In this document: one piece after another, positions 44,761-54,043 of the stretch
Numbering within the stretch: position 1 is the first letter of the stretch
Layout: each line of letters starts with the position of its first letter
Assembly: GCF_014197615.1 (NCBI RefSeq)
Contig: NZ_JACIFY010000021.1
Span: 1-64,000 of the forward strand
Reading direction: 5' to 3'
Length of the DNA: 64,000 nt
From: Rhizobium esperanzae
Lineage (GTDB): Bacteria > Pseudomonadota > Alphaproteobacteria > Rhizobiales > Rhizobiaceae
Notes under the pieces: model-generated
Databases searched by the model: none
Told to the model about the DNA's origin: nothing
What the model saw: the letters and a program-made list of their open reading frames with translations, nothing else
Position numbers and translations under genes: made by a program

Positions 44761-47087
44761 TGGCGGCAGGCGACCGCAAGTATTTTAGTAAACAGTTGGT
44801 TGCCCTGCTTGTCAGCGCGGCTTCATGTTCCTATTTCGGCAGCGCTCCGGCCTCCTACGGCCAGGCCAGCGCACCCGAACAAAATATAGCGAAGAAGATT
44901 CCTGAAGAGGCCAAGCTTCTGCTTTCGGCCAATGAACTCGTCTATAACCGTGACGCCGACCTGGTGTCGGCGGTCGGCGGCGTGCAGATCAATTATGGCG
45001 GCTATAAAATGGTCGCGCAGAAGGTCGAGTACAATCAGAAGACCGGCCGGATGATGGCGCTCGGCAATGTCGAGATGGTCAGCCCGGACGGCAACCGCAT
45101 CTATGCCGACAACCTTGACGTGACCGACAATTTTTCCGACGGTTTCCTCAACTCGCTGCGCATTGAAACCACCGACAATACGCGTATCGTCGCCGAAAGC
45201 GGCGAGCGCGTCGGCGGCACGAAGATGATTCTCAACAAGGGCGTCTACACCGCCTGCCTGCCCTGCGCCGAAGATCCGAAGCGCGCGCCATTCTGGCAGG
45301 TCAAAGCCAAGCGGGTGATCCAGAACGGCGTGACGCACACGATCCGTCTGGAAAGTGCGCGCTTCGAGCTGCTCGGCTATCCGATCGCCTTCCTGCCGTT
45401 CATCGAGGTTCCCGACAATACGGTGAAGCGCAAGTCGGGCTTTCTCTTCCCGACGATGAGCCTGTCGCAGAACCTCGGCTTCGGCCTTTCCATTCCTTAT
45501 TATTACGTGATCTCGCCGAGCATGGACGCGACGGTCACCACCACCGGCTACACCGCCCAGGGCTTCCTCGTCGAAGGCGAGTTCCGCCAGCGCTTCGAAA
45601 ACGGCACGCATATCCTGCGCGTCGCCGGCATCGACCAGGCAAAGCCGGACAATTTCAGCTCGGGCACCAGCGATGCCGAAGCCAGCCGGCGTGGCATGGT
45701 GGCGTCCAAGGCTGAATTCCGCATCAATCCGCGCTGGACGTTCGGCTGGGACGTCATGGTGCAGAGCGACAACAATTTCTCGAAGACCTACAAGCTGCGG
45801 GACCTGACCGGCACGGATCACACCAACCAGATCTACCTGACCGGGCTTGGGAAGCGCAATTATTTCGACATGCGGGCGTTCTATTTCGACGTCCAGGATG
45901 CCGACCGGACGAACACGGCCGAAAAGCAGCAGGCGATCGTCTATCCGTCGCTCGACTATCATTATGTGGCGCCGCAGCCGCTGGCGGGCGGCGAGCTTTC
46001 GGCCGACGTCAACCTGACCAATATTTCGCGCACCCATGACGACTTCTATACCGTCGACGGCTTCGACCGCTTTCGCGGCTTGAAGGGCCAGACCTCGCGG
46101 CTCACCGGCGAATTGGAGTGGAAGCGCACCTATGTCACGCCGACCGGCCTGGTGATCACACCGCTGCTGGCCGCGCGCGGCGATGCCTTCGCGCTTAATA
46201 TGAACGACCCCACAGGTTACGGCGGCAATTATCTCGACGACAATTCCGCTACCCGTTCGATGTTCACGGCCGGGCTGGAGATGCGTTACCCGATCCTGAT
46301 GACGACCGAGAACAGCACCCATATCCTCGAGCCGATCGCGCAGATCTATGCCCGTCCCGATGAGCAGCTCGCCGGCCGGCTGCCGAACGAGGATGCGCAG
46401 AGCTTCGTCTTCGATGCCACGTCGCTGTTCGACCGCGATAAATTTTCGGGCTACGACCGCGTCGAAGGCGGCACCCGCGCCAATCTCGGCGTCCAGTATA
46501 CCGGCACGTTCGACAGCGGCTACAAGCTGCACGGCATCTTCGGCCAATCCTATCAGATTGCCGGCCAGAACTCGTTTGCGACCGACGACCTCGTCAATGT
46601 CGGCGCCGATTCCGGCCTTGAAACCACGCGCTCCGATTATGTCGGCCTCGGCGGCGTCGAGACGCCCTACGGCGTTTCGGTGACGGCCTCCTATCGTCTC
46701 GACGAGAAGGATTTCGAGTTCCGCCGCGGCGACCTGACGACGGCCTACCAGAACGACACCTTCCAGACGCAGGTGACCTACACCCATCTCAGCGCCCAGC
46801 CGGCATATGGCTTTGCCGAGGACAACGACGAGATCCAGACCAACAGTAAAATCAAGTTCAAGGATTATTGGTCGATCTTCGGCGGCATCGCCTGGGACCT
46901 GAACAATGACGTACTCAGCCGCAAGACGCTCGGTCTCACCTATGAGGACGAATGCACGATCTTCACGATCGCCTACACGGATACAAGGGACTCCAACGAC
47001 GAAACGGCAAGTGACTGGACGATCGGCGCACGGCTGACCTTCCGCACGCTCGGCGATATCAAGATCGGCACAAACACCCTGGAATGA
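44760..47087 (+). CDS. lptD: LPS assembly protein LptD
   Basis: A 775-residue outer membrane protein that inserts LPS into the outer leaflet. It has an N-terminal signal region, an OstA/LptA-like jellyroll (ELVYNRDADLVSAVGGVQIN) and a large C-terminal beta-barrel. Cysteines in CLPC and in the conserved DECTIFTIAY near the C-terminus could form the disulfide that matures LptD. Translation most likely starts at GTG 44760, which overlaps the lptG stop and has AGGAGG upstream. A weak hairpin (47106-47120) followed by TCTTT lies downstream. Confidence 0.95.
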   Translation: MAAGDRKYFSKQLVALLVSAASCSYFGSAPASYGQASAPEQNIAKKIPEEAKLLLSANELVYNRDADLVSAVGGVQINYGGYKMVAQKVEYNQKTGRMMALGNVEMVSPDGNRIYADNLDVTDNFSDGFLNSLRIETTDNTRIVAESGERVGGTKMILNKGVYTACLPCAEDPKRAPFWQVKAKRVIQNGVTHTIRLESARFELLGYPIAFLPFIEVPDNTVKRKSGFLFPTMSLSQNLGFGLSIPYYYVISPSMDATVTTTGYTAQGFLVEGEFRQRFENGTHILRVAGIDQAKPDNFSSGTSDAEASRRGMVASKAEFRINPRWTFGWDVMVQSDNNFSKTYKLRDLTGTDHTNQIYLTGLGKRNYFDMRAFYFDVQDADRTNTAEKQQAIVYPSLDYHYVAPQPLAGGELSADVNLTNISRTHDDFYTVDGFDRFRGLKGQTSRLTGELEWKRTYVTPTGLVITPLLAARGDAFALNMNDPTGYGGNYLDDNSATRSMFTAGLEMRYPILMTTENSTHILEPIAQIYARPDEQLAGRLPNEDAQSFVFDATSLFDRDKFSGYDRVEGGTRANLGVQYTGTFDSGYKLHGIFGQSYQIAGQNSFATDDLVNVGADSGLETTRSDYVGLGGVETPYGVSVTASYRLDEKDFEFRRGDLTTAYQNDTFQTQVTYTHLSAQPAYGFAEDNDEIQTNSKIKFKDYWSIFGGIAWDLNNDVLSRKTLGLTYEDECTIFTIAYTDTRDSNDETASDWTIGARLTFRTLGDIKIGTNTLE

Positions 47088-47271
47088 CGGGCGGGCGGCG
47101 CGAACATGGCCTGAAGCCATTCTTTCGCCGTAAGCCTGTGCAGGACATTGCCGCCAGTCGATATCTGAGGCATAGGGGTTTCGCGCCGTGACGGAAGCGA
47201 TGTCCGCGTGTCTCGCACTGTGATAAAAACGCCGCGAACAACGGCTCGCGACGCTATCGGGAGGTCAACGG

Positions 47272-48216
47272 ATGATTGACGCGAAAAAAGCCATAACCAC
47301 GTTCCTCGCCGGGGCTACGTTTGCCTTGCTGACGGGTGTTGCCGCTCCAGCGCTTGCGGCAAGCGAGGTCAAGGCCGTGGTGAACGGCACGGCCATCACC
47401 AGCGGCGATGTCGCCAAGCGCCAAGCCTTCCTGCGGCTGCAGCATACCAAGGCCGACGCCAAGGCTGCCGAGGAGCAATTGATCGACGAGTCGCTCAAGC
47501 GGCAGGAGGTCGCCCGCGTTCATATGTCGGTTTCGCAGCAGGACGTCGATGCGTCTTTCGCGCGCTTTTCGGCCGGCAACAAGCTTTCCGTCGAGCAGAT
47601 GTCGCAGATCCTCGATCGTGCCGGCGTCGGGGTCGACCATTTCAAAGGTTTCATCGCCGTGCAGATGAGCTGGCCGCGCGTGGTCAACGCGCGCTACGGT
47701 TCGACCTCGCGGCTGTCGAACTATGACCTCGTCTCGCGCATGATGCAGAACAACAAGCAGAAGCCGGTGACGACCGAATATATGCTGCAGCAGATCATCT
47801 TCGTCATTCCGCAAGCCAAGCGCAACGCCATCGCCGGCAAGCGCAAGGGCGAAGCGGAGGCATCGCGCTCGAAGTTTCCGGGCTGCGATCAGTCAAAGGT
47901 CTTTGCCGCGACGATGCGCGACGTTTCCGTGCGCGATCTCGGCCGCATGCTCGCCCCCGAGATCCCGCCGGATTGGAAGCCGCTGGTCGAACAGGCCAAA
48001 GGCAATACGACAGGGACCCGCGTCACCGACAAGGGCGTCGAATATCTGGCAATCTGCAGCCAGCGCCAGGTTTCCGACGACCAGGCGGCCGAAATGGTCT
48101 TCCGCCAGGAAGATCTCGGCAAGTCCAAGGACAGCAAGGACGCCAGCCCGGAAAACGAAAACAGCAAGAAGTACCTGGATGAACTGCGCAAGAAGGCGCA
48201 GATCGCCTATCGTTGA
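47272..48216 (+). CDS. SurA-like periplasmic chaperone/peptidyl-prolyl isomerase
   Basis: A 314-residue protein with a signal peptide (ending ALAA near residue 30), a SurA N-terminal domain (VKAVVNGTAITSGDVAKRQA, QLIDESLKRQEV) and a short, divergent parvulin-like region (about residues 165-270). Placed between lptD and pdxA as surA is in many proteobacteria. It probably assists outer membrane protein folding, including LptD. The single, weak PPIase domain suggests mainly chaperone activity. Confidence 0.85.
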   Translation: MIDAKKAITTFLAGATFALLTGVAAPALAASEVKAVVNGTAITSGDVAKRQAFLRLQHTKADAKAAEEQLIDESLKRQEVARVHMSVSQQDVDASFARFSAGNKLSVEQMSQILDRAGVGVDHFKGFIAVQMSWPRVVNARYGSTSRLSNYDLVSRMMQNNKQKPVTTEYMLQQIIFVIPQAKRNAIAGKRKGEAEASRSKFPGCDQSKVFAATMRDVSVRDLGRMLAPEIPPDWKPLVEQAKGNTTGTRVTDKGVEYLAICSQRQVSDDQAAEMVFRQEDLGKSKDSKDASPENENSKKYLDELRKKAQIAYR

Positions 48217-48222
48217 TCTGCG

Positions 48223-49251
48223 ATGACGATACCGTTTTCGCGACCGCTTGCGCTGAGCCAGGGCGACCCCGCCGGCATCGGGCCGGATATTACGCTGATG
48301 GCCTGGCTGCGGCGGCGCGAACTCGGGCTGCCGCCTTTCTTCCTGATCGGCGATCCCGGCGTATTGGCGTTGAGAGCGCGCCAGCTCAACCTGGCGGTTT
48401 CGATCCGCGAGACCGATAAAGCAAGCGAGGCCGCCGGCATGTTTGCCGATGCGCTGCCCGTCATGCCGGTGTCTGCCGGTATCGAAGTGGTTGCCGGCGA
48501 GCCACATGTTGCAACGGCGAAAGGCACGATCGCGGCGATCGAGAAAGCCGTGTCGCTCGTCATCGGCGGCGAGGCGACGGCGGTCGTCACCAATCCGATC
48601 GCCAAGTCGGTACTCTACGAAGCAGGTTTCCGGTTTCCCGGCCATACCGAATTTCTCGCCGATCTCGCCACGAGAGCGACCGGCCGGCCGGTGACGCCTG
48701 TGATGATGCTTTCGGGACCGAAGCTCAGGGCCATTCCGGTCACCATCCACATCCCGGTCCGGGACGTGCCGCAGGCGCTGACCGGCGAACTGATCATGGA
48801 AACCTGCCGGATCGCCCATGAAGATCTGAGGCAGCGCTTCGGCATCGCAGCACCGCGGCTGGCCGTCGCCGGCCTCAACCCGCATGCGGGCGAAGACGGA
48901 ACGATCGGCAGAGAGGACGAGGATATCATCCGCCCGGCGATCGAGCGCCTGCGCGACGAGGGCATCGATGCGATCGGCCCCCTGCCCGCCGACACCATGT
49001 TCCATGACGAGGCGCGGGCGCGGTACGACGTCGCCGTCTGCATGTATCACGACCAGGCGCTGATCCCGGCCAAGGCACTCGGTTTCGACGACAGCGTCAA
49101 TGTGACGCTCGGGCTTCCTTTCGTGCGCACCTCGCCCGATCACGGCACCGCGTTCGGCATTGCCGGCAAAGGGCTGGCGCGCGAGCAGAGCCTGGTTGCG
49201 GCGCTGAAGCTTGCAGCCCAGCTCGGCCGCATTCAGGAAAGCCGTCGCTGA
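48223..49251 (+). CDS. pdxA: 4-hydroxythreonine-4-phosphate dehydrogenase
   Basis: A 342-residue enzyme of pyridoxal phosphate biosynthesis. Signature segments are [18 protein letters not shown], the metal-site histidines ([22 protein letters not shown]) and [16 protein letters not shown]. It lies six bases after the SurA-like gene and shares one base with rsmA (TGATG). Confidence 0.95.
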   Translation: MTIPFSRPLALSQGDPAGIGPDITLMAWLRRRELGLPPFFLIGDPGVLALRARQLNLAVSIRETDKASEAAGMFADALPVMPVSAGIEVVAGEPHVATAKGTIAAIEKAVSLVIGGEATAVVTNPIAKSVLYEAGFRFPGHTEFLADLATRATGRPVTPVMMLSGPKLRAIPVTIHIPVRDVPQALTGELIMETCRIAHEDLRQRFGIAAPRLAVAGLNPHAGEDGTIGREDEDIIRPAIERLRDEGIDAIGPLPADTMFHDEARARYDVAVCMYHDQALIPAKALGFDDSVNVTLGLPFVRTSPDHGTAFGIAGKGLAREQSLVAALKLAAQLGRIQESRR

Positions 49252-50078
49252 TGGCAGCACTCGATGGCCTGCCGCCGCTTCGCGACGTCATCCAGCGTCA
49301 CGGCCTTGATGCGCGCAAGGCGCTCGGGCAGAACTTCCTGCTCGACCTCAACCTGACGCAGAAGATCGCCCGTACGGCCGGTCCGCTTGAAGATGCGACG
49401 ATCTTCGAGGTCGGCCCCGGCCCCGGCGGGCTGACGCGGGCAATCCTGGCGCTCGGCGCCCGGAAGGTCATCGCCGTCGAGCGGGATGCCCGCTGCCTGC
49501 CGGCGCTCGCCGAAATCGTCGATCATTATCCCGGCCGGCTGGAGGTGATCGAAGGCGATGCGCTGAAGACGGATTTCGAGGCGCTGGCGCCTGATGGGCC
49601 GGTCAAGATCATTGCCAACCTGCCCTACAATGTCGGCACACAGCTTTTGGTTAACTGGCTGCTGCCGAAAGCCTGGCCGCCATTCTGGCGGTCGCTGACG
49701 CTGATGTTCCAGAAGGAAGTCGGCGAGCGTATCGTTGCCGGTGAAGACGACGACCATTATGGCCGTCTCGGCGTGCTCTGCGGCTGGCGGACGGAGGCAC
49801 GGATGGCCTTCGACGTGCCGCCGCAGGCCTTCACGCCGCCGCCGAAGGTGACGTCGACGGTGGTGCATCTGACACCTCGGGAAAACCCGATCCCCTGCGC
49901 TGTCGGCAATCTGGAAAAGGTAACGCAGGCGGCCTTCGGCCAGCGCCGCAAGATGCTGCGCCAGAGCCTGAAACCGCTCGGCGGCGAGAGCCTGCTCGTC
50001 AAGGCCGGGATCGATCCGGCGCGCCGGGCGGAGACCCTGTCGGTCGAGGAATTCTGCCTTCTCGCAAATAGCCTTTAG
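49251..50078 (+). CDS. rsmA: 16S rRNA dimethyladenosine transferase RsmA (KsgA)
   Basis: A 275-residue methyltransferase that dimethylates A1518 and A1519 of 16S rRNA. It has ALGQNFLLD, the SAM motif [14 protein letters not shown] and the catalytic NLPYNVG. It ends the lptF-to-rsmA block; an islet begins just downstream. Confidence 0.97.
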   Translation: MAALDGLPPLRDVIQRHGLDARKALGQNFLLDLNLTQKIARTAGPLEDATIFEVGPGPGGLTRAILALGARKVIAVERDARCLPALAEIVDHYPGRLEVIEGDALKTDFEALAPDGPVKIIANLPYNVGTQLLVNWLLPKAWPPFWRSLTLMFQKEVGERIVAGEDDDHYGRLGVLCGWRTEARMAFDVPPQAFTPPPKVTSTVVHLTPRENPIPCAVGNLEKVTQAAFGQRRKMLRQSLKPLGGESLLVKAGIDPARRAETLSVEEFCLLANSL

Positions 50079-50113
50079 CGCCACATCTCCTGGTGGATGC
50101 AGAAGGACGCGCC

Positions 50114-50569
50114 TTAGGTCGAAGGCCGTCCTTTCGCACTGGCGATCGGACGCCAGGCTTGATGAGGCGCGCTTTGCTTGCAGATCGCTTGGGCAAGAAA
50201 GCCGCGCATCGCCTCGGCGAAGGGCGGCCGCATCATATGCTCCGCCATCTTACTTTGGTGACAGACGGCGCGGTGACAGACGGCGCGCGGATGCGAGAAG
50301 ACGAGGAAACCGAATTTGCCATGATATGCGTCCATGCCGGAATGACCGACGCCGCCGAAGCGCAGGCTTCCGCCGTGGCGTGGCTCATGCAATCGTTTAT
50401 GGTCGCGCCGCCGGAGGTGGGGCGTTGATGCGATCGATGACGTCTGCGACGTCACGATAGGGAAGAACCGGCAGAAGCAGGTGGGATCAAGGGTCAGCGT
50501 CGGTGGCAGGTGGCCTTCGGCCAAGAGTTTCTCAAATCCGTTGGCGCGGTCTGGGCGACTCCTCCTCAA
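50114..50569 (-). pseudogene. Decayed coniferyl-type aldehyde dehydrogenase, C-terminal remnant
   Basis: Reading the minus strand in shifting frames recovers the C-terminal third of a CalB-like aldehyde dehydrogenase: LPPTLTLDPT, then in another frame PYRDVADVIDRINAPP, TSGGATINDCMSHA, and in the first frame FGGVGHSGMDAYHGKFGF, FSHPRAV and RPPFAEAMRGFL. At least two frameshifts and a deletion around the EEIFGP region are implied. A 14-base tandem duplication (GTGACAGACGGCGC, about 50257-50285) inserts a repeated residue block near the end. The N-terminal two thirds are absent. The remnant fills the gap between rsmA and the SDR gene. Confidence 0.75.
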
Positions 50570-50633
50570 GCACGGAAGTCCGTTCTTTCAGCGACCTATG
50601 CACCAGCTCTCTTCGCGATATGACCGCAGAAAG

Positions 50634-51512
50634 TTACTCTGCAACGTTGCGCTTTGCCTGATGTCCCGACGCACGACACTGTCTAAAAGTTTTACCAGAG
50701 CCGCAGGGGCAAAGGTCGCTCGTACGCCGTTGCAGTCGACTGACCAGCGGCAACAATATAGTGCTCGGCAAAATTGTGGCGAATGCTATTGTCACCTTTG
50801 CCGAAAACCCGGGAACGACGAACCCGCGGCCGGCCCTAAATCCCTGCCATGCCTTTTTCGCGACGTATTCCGCCCTGACCTTAGGCAAAATCTTGAACAA
50901 GGCTGCGCGGGCTGCACCCGAGTTACGGAGAAACTCAGTCGCCACAGGCCCTGGGGTAACGCAAGTCACAGTGACGCCCGTTCCGCGAAGCTCTTCATTC
51001 AGTGATGTTGAAAAGGAACGCACGAAGCTCTTACTGGCATAATAAAGCGCCATGTTGGGACCCGGCAAAAAGCCGGCGACAGAACCCAGGTTGATCACTC
51101 CACCCCTCCCTCTTGCCGCCATCGCAGGCAAAAATCGCAGGGTCAGATCTGTCAATGCGCGAATATTGAGATCCACGATGCCCAACTGGTCGGACCTCGG
51201 GATGATCGTCGCCGCACCACGCAAGCCGTAGCCAGCGTTATTGACGAGCACATCACAAAACAAACCACTCTCATCAAGAAACATTTCCAGCCGCTGGGAT
51301 GCCCCAGGTGCGGCTAGGTCCAGCTCGAGTGTGACAGCGTGGCCACCGGCTGCTCGCACGTCCGCCGCTGCCGCCGCCAATCCTTCGACAGAGCGTGCAA
51401 GGAGAACGATGGTGGCGCCTTCGCCCGCTGCGATCTTCGCTATCGCGCGACCGATACCTCGCGAGGCGCCAGTGACAACGACGCTTGGATGGGGATTTTT
51501 ATCCACTTTCAT
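50634..51512 (-). CDS. Short-chain dehydrogenase with C-terminal SEC-C zinc motif
   Basis: A 292-residue fusion. Residues 10-240 are an SDR (VVVTGASRGIGRAIAKIA, NNAGYG, active-site YYASKSFVRSF); after a hydrophobic stretch the last 35 residues carry LCPCGSGKTFRQCR, a SEC-C metal-binding motif usually found at the ends of SecA or tRNA- and nucleic-acid-related proteins. The gene overlaps the E2-like gene by four bases (ATGA) and is last in a minus-strand operon. Function unknown. Confidence 0.82.
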   Translation of the reverse strand: MKVDKNPHPSVVVTGASRGIGRAIAKIAAGEGATIVLLARSVEGLAAAAADVRAAGGHAVTLELDLAAPGASQRLEMFLDESGLFCDVLVNNAGYGLRGAATIIPRSDQLGIVDLNIRALTDLTLRFLPAMAARGRGGVINLGSVAGFLPGPNMALYYASKSFVRSFSTSLNEELRGTGVTVTCVTPGPVATEFLRNSGAARAALFKILPKVRAEYVAKKAWQGFRAGRGFVVPGFSAKVTIAFATILPSTILLPLVSRLQRRTSDLCPCGSGKTFRQCRASGHQAKRNVAE

Positions 51513-52291
51513 TGGTTATTCCCGCGAGGGATCGTTGCCACATCCGCTTCGTGAGCAGGTGCGCTTACTTCGTTAGCGATCTCCCCATTGAGGATCGCCT
51601 CGAAGCGTTGCAAAGCCCTTGCGACGATCGCGCCATCCATGACCCGGTGATCGTACAGGATGCGGACAGTGACGGTTGCGTCCTCGCTGATCGGCCCATA
51701 ATTGAGTAAGGTGGTCAACGGCGTCAGGGGATTTAATGATTCCGCTCCCAGCCCTGAATAGACTGAAAATTGAAAAGTGCCGAAAAAGCGCGGCCGCTGC
51801 CGACCGAGATTCAGCCCGATCCACATAAGAAACCAGCGAAGCGGCGCCGGAAGCCGAGCGAACTTCAGGCTGCGGCGGAATTGCTTGATTTGCGCGACTG
51901 GTCGCGTACGGGCGTCCCGGATCAATGCATCGAGCTCGGCGATGGACTTGCGTTCGGGGTGCCGGATGGGACACAAAAGGACGATACGCTCACCCTCGTA
52001 TTCGCGCTCGTGGGCCACCGACGCCACACTTTCGGGATATTCGTAGAACTGAGGCCGGGGCAGCTTCACATAGGCGCGGCGGAATTCCGGAACCTCAAGG
52101 GCAAGAAGCCCATAGCCTTTTATGAATAGCGCCGTCCACGAGGGACGCTCGGGCCGAGCTTGTCGTGCTGCCAGCAATGGGGCAAGATTCATTTGCCGCT
52201 GCACGGTCACCCTCGGCACGTGAATCGAGAATCGCATCAGGTCTCCGACAAGACGCCTAGCCGCCGAAAGCTTGATTGGTTTGCCCCGCAT
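51509..52291 (-). CDS. 2-oxoacid dehydrogenase E2-like acyltransferase domain protein
   Basis: A 260-residue protein matching the catalytic core of E2 acyltransferases, including the active-site YDHRVMDGAIVARALQRFE near the C-terminus and LSAARRLVGDLMRFSIHVPR near the start. It lacks lipoyl and E1/E3-binding domains, so it is not part of a normal pyruvate dehydrogenase complex. It lies between ICMT-like and SDR genes in one operon and may transfer an acyl group to an unknown acceptor. AGGGA precedes the ATG at 52291. Confidence 0.8.
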   Translation of the reverse strand: MRGKPIKLSAARRLVGDLMRFSIHVPRVTVQRQMNLAPLLAARQARPERPSWTALFIKGYGLLALEVPEFRRAYVKLPRPQFYEYPESVASVAHEREYEGERIVLLCPIRHPERKSIAELDALIRDARTRPVAQIKQFRRSLKFARLPAPLRWFLMWIGLNLGRQRPRFFGTFQFSVYSGLGAESLNPLTPLTTLLNYGPISEDATVTVRILYDHRVMDGAIVARALQRFEAILNGEIANEVSAPAHEADVATIPRGNNQ

Positions 52292-52300
52292 GAAGTTCCC

Positions 52301-53017
52301 TCAATAGATATAGGGGATGATGCGCTTGGTCTTGTCCATGTAATCGCGATATTGCGGGCCGAAGAATTCGATCATCATCTTCTCTTCTCTTTGCACTCTC
52401 AGGAAGAACAGGAATGCGAAACCGATCAGCCCCGCCACCCCGACAAACCAATTTGCCAGCAAGCATGCTTGGCCGAGCGCCATCAGCAGGAACGACGTGT
52501 ACATGGGGTGGCGTATGACGCTGTATGGGCCAGTCGAGATCAGCTTGTGCTCCTCGCGGATCTCCAGCGAAATCGACCAGTTTCTGCCAAGTTCCTTATG
52601 CGTTCGGCGGAAAATCCATATCGCAGCCGCGTAGACGATCGTGCCCAGCGCAAGGGCCCAGCCGGCCAATGGATAGTCAAAGCGAGCTGGAAATCCCGAA
52701 AAGACATATATGCCTGGAACGACGGCAAGACCGATGATGGCGGCGACAAGACCCAAGCCGTCCCGCGCCGACCGTCTATTGTTGACTACCGCATTGCGCT
52801 TGGCGCGCCTCGCGGCCGGCCGGCGGACGAAGTACCAAGCGATGATTCCCAGTACCCAAATCGTCTTACCAAGCGTAATCAGCGAAAGGCTCACAGGGAT
52901 CACCCACTTCGTTGCGGGCCGCTGATCGCAGAAAACGTGTCGGGGAAACAGCCCAATCGCCCATACGCCAACGAACAAACAGGAGGCAAGCTTACCCAGC
53001 ACACGCAACCTAGGCAA
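52301..53017 (-). CDS. Isoprenylcysteine carboxyl methyltransferase-like membrane protein
   Basis: A 238-residue polytopic membrane protein with the ICMT/NnrU-type SAM-binding C-terminus: GPYSVIRHPMYTSFLLMALG, then EEKMMIEFFGPQYRDYMDK. Bacterial members methylate small lipophilic or unknown substrates. The start is uncertain: TTG at 53017 or GTG at 53002. It is 13 bases after the lipoprotein gene and nine before the E2-like gene. Confidence 0.82.
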   Translation of the reverse strand: MPRLRVLGKLASCLFVGVWAIGLFPRHVFCDQRPATKWVIPVSLSLITLGKTIWVLGIIAWYFVRRPAARRAKRNAVVNNRRSARDGLGLVAAIIGLAVVPGIYVFSGFPARFDYPLAGWALALGTIVYAAAIWIFRRTHKELGRNWSISLEIREEHKLISTGPYSVIRHPMYTSFLLMALGQACLLANWFVGVAGLIGFAFLFFLRVQREEKMMIEFFGPQYRDYMDKTKRIIPYIY

Positions 53018-53030
53018 GACGCCGACGCGC

Positions 53031-53615
53031 TCAGCCCGTATTCATTTCTCTGAGCTGAGTAATGTACTGTTGTGGTCTGAGCCAGATGCCGGGAGTTTTG
53101 TATCCCATGTGGCGAGCGATTTGCCCGGTCCAAGCGTTGCAATTATTGACGGTCGCCTCCCAGGTTTTGGACGTAGCCTGTAGTTTGCGAATGTAGGCGA
53201 CGACATTGCTGTATTCCACCGGGCTAAGCAGCACACGCCAACTTGCGGATCGATATTGCTCTTCAAGATCCCCATCGGTCCAACCGGTCGAAGCCGGGAC
53301 GGGCACGAAATGGCCAAGCACATAGTCAGCCGGACTGTGAGAAGCCGGGGCAAGTCCTGCCACCTCTGGATTGATCATGTTGCCGCTCTGGTCCAACTTG
53401 CCGAAAACCACATAAGTGTGGCCGTAACTCAACGCATATCTCGAGCGAAATTCGATGAAATACTGATTCCCGACAACCTTATTGGTTGTCGTTGTGGGAG
53501 CGTTCTTACTGACGGACGTAAAGCGCGGTTGTTGAGGCTTATCTGTTGATTGGCAAGAGACCAGCACACCTACCATCAGAATCGCCAGCCCCGAGCGACC
53601 ATTTCCAAAGAGCAT
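53031..53615 (-). CDS. Putative lipoprotein with possible His/Cys catalytic pair
   Basis: A protein of about 194 residues with a type II signal peptide (lipobox LVSC) and a Thr-rich linker. The body has YGHTYVVFGKLD and VNNCNAWTGQIARHMGY, a histidine followed by a cysteine as in papain/NlpC/LRAT-like folds. That fold is a guess. The ATG at 53615 is preferred because the lipoprotein signal begins there; the frame is open to 53666. It heads a four-gene minus-strand run. Confidence 0.65.
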   Translation of the reverse strand: MLFGNGRSGLAILMVGVLVSCQSTDKPQQPRFTSVSKNAPTTTTNKVVGNQYFIEFRSRYALSYGHTYVVFGKLDQSGNMINPEVAGLAPASHSPADYVLGHFVPVPASTGWTDGDLEEQYRSASWRVLLSPVEYSNVVAYIRKLQATSKTWEATVNNCNAWTGQIARHMGYKTPGIWLRPQQYITQLREMNTG

Positions 53616-53759
53616 CAATACGCCCCATTGCTTGCCCTGCCACGCAGGTCGGAAATTGCCAACCACTCTTGAACGTCGAGCATCGAAAACCGACGAGCAA
53701 GCCTGACGGATTTAAGAAGAGGGAAGGACTATGCTAGCCCTCCCCTACTTGAATCGTAT

Positions 53760-53879
53760 TTACTTATAGACAGCCGCAGCGGGCGGCGGCGCCTTACCTT
53801 TTCCCTTGCCTATGGTCCCGCAAGCACTCAGATTGGCAACAGCAAGCACTGCAAAGATCACGACTATGATTCTGCTCAT
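53760..53879 (-). CDS. Small 39-residue lipoprotein
   Basis: A complete short gene: MSRIIVVIFAVLAVANLSAC is a type II signal peptide with lipobox LSAC at the end, leaving about 20 mature residues (GKGKGKAPPPAAAVYK at the end). AGAGGA lies seven bases before the ATG at 53879, an excellent ribosome binding site. Very short lipoproteins with lysine/proline tails are seen in rhizobia, but no named family was recognised. Confidence 0.7.
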   Translation of the reverse strand: MSRIIVVIFAVLAVANLSACGTIGKGKGKAPPPAAAVYK

Positions 53880-54043
53880 CAAGAAGTCCTCTGCTAGTCT
53901 GGAGTGGCTATCGATAGAAACGAATCTAAGTTTAGCGGCAAACCGGTTCCTGACTAGTGCATAAAGAACACAATCTGCAACTTCGCTACTTTAGCAGTTC
54001 GAAATGCGAATAGCCAACCCTTCAGTTCAAATGGTTAACGTCG

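Noticed and set aside
44823-47120. A 765-residue minus-strand open frame opposite lptD.
   Set aside because: It mirrors a well-supported lptD gene and its translation has no recognisable domain.
50257-50285. Tandem 14-base repeat considered as a possible CRISPR-like or regulatory repeat.
   Set aside because: It is a single duplication without spacers and is explained as decay within the aldehyde dehydrogenase remnant.
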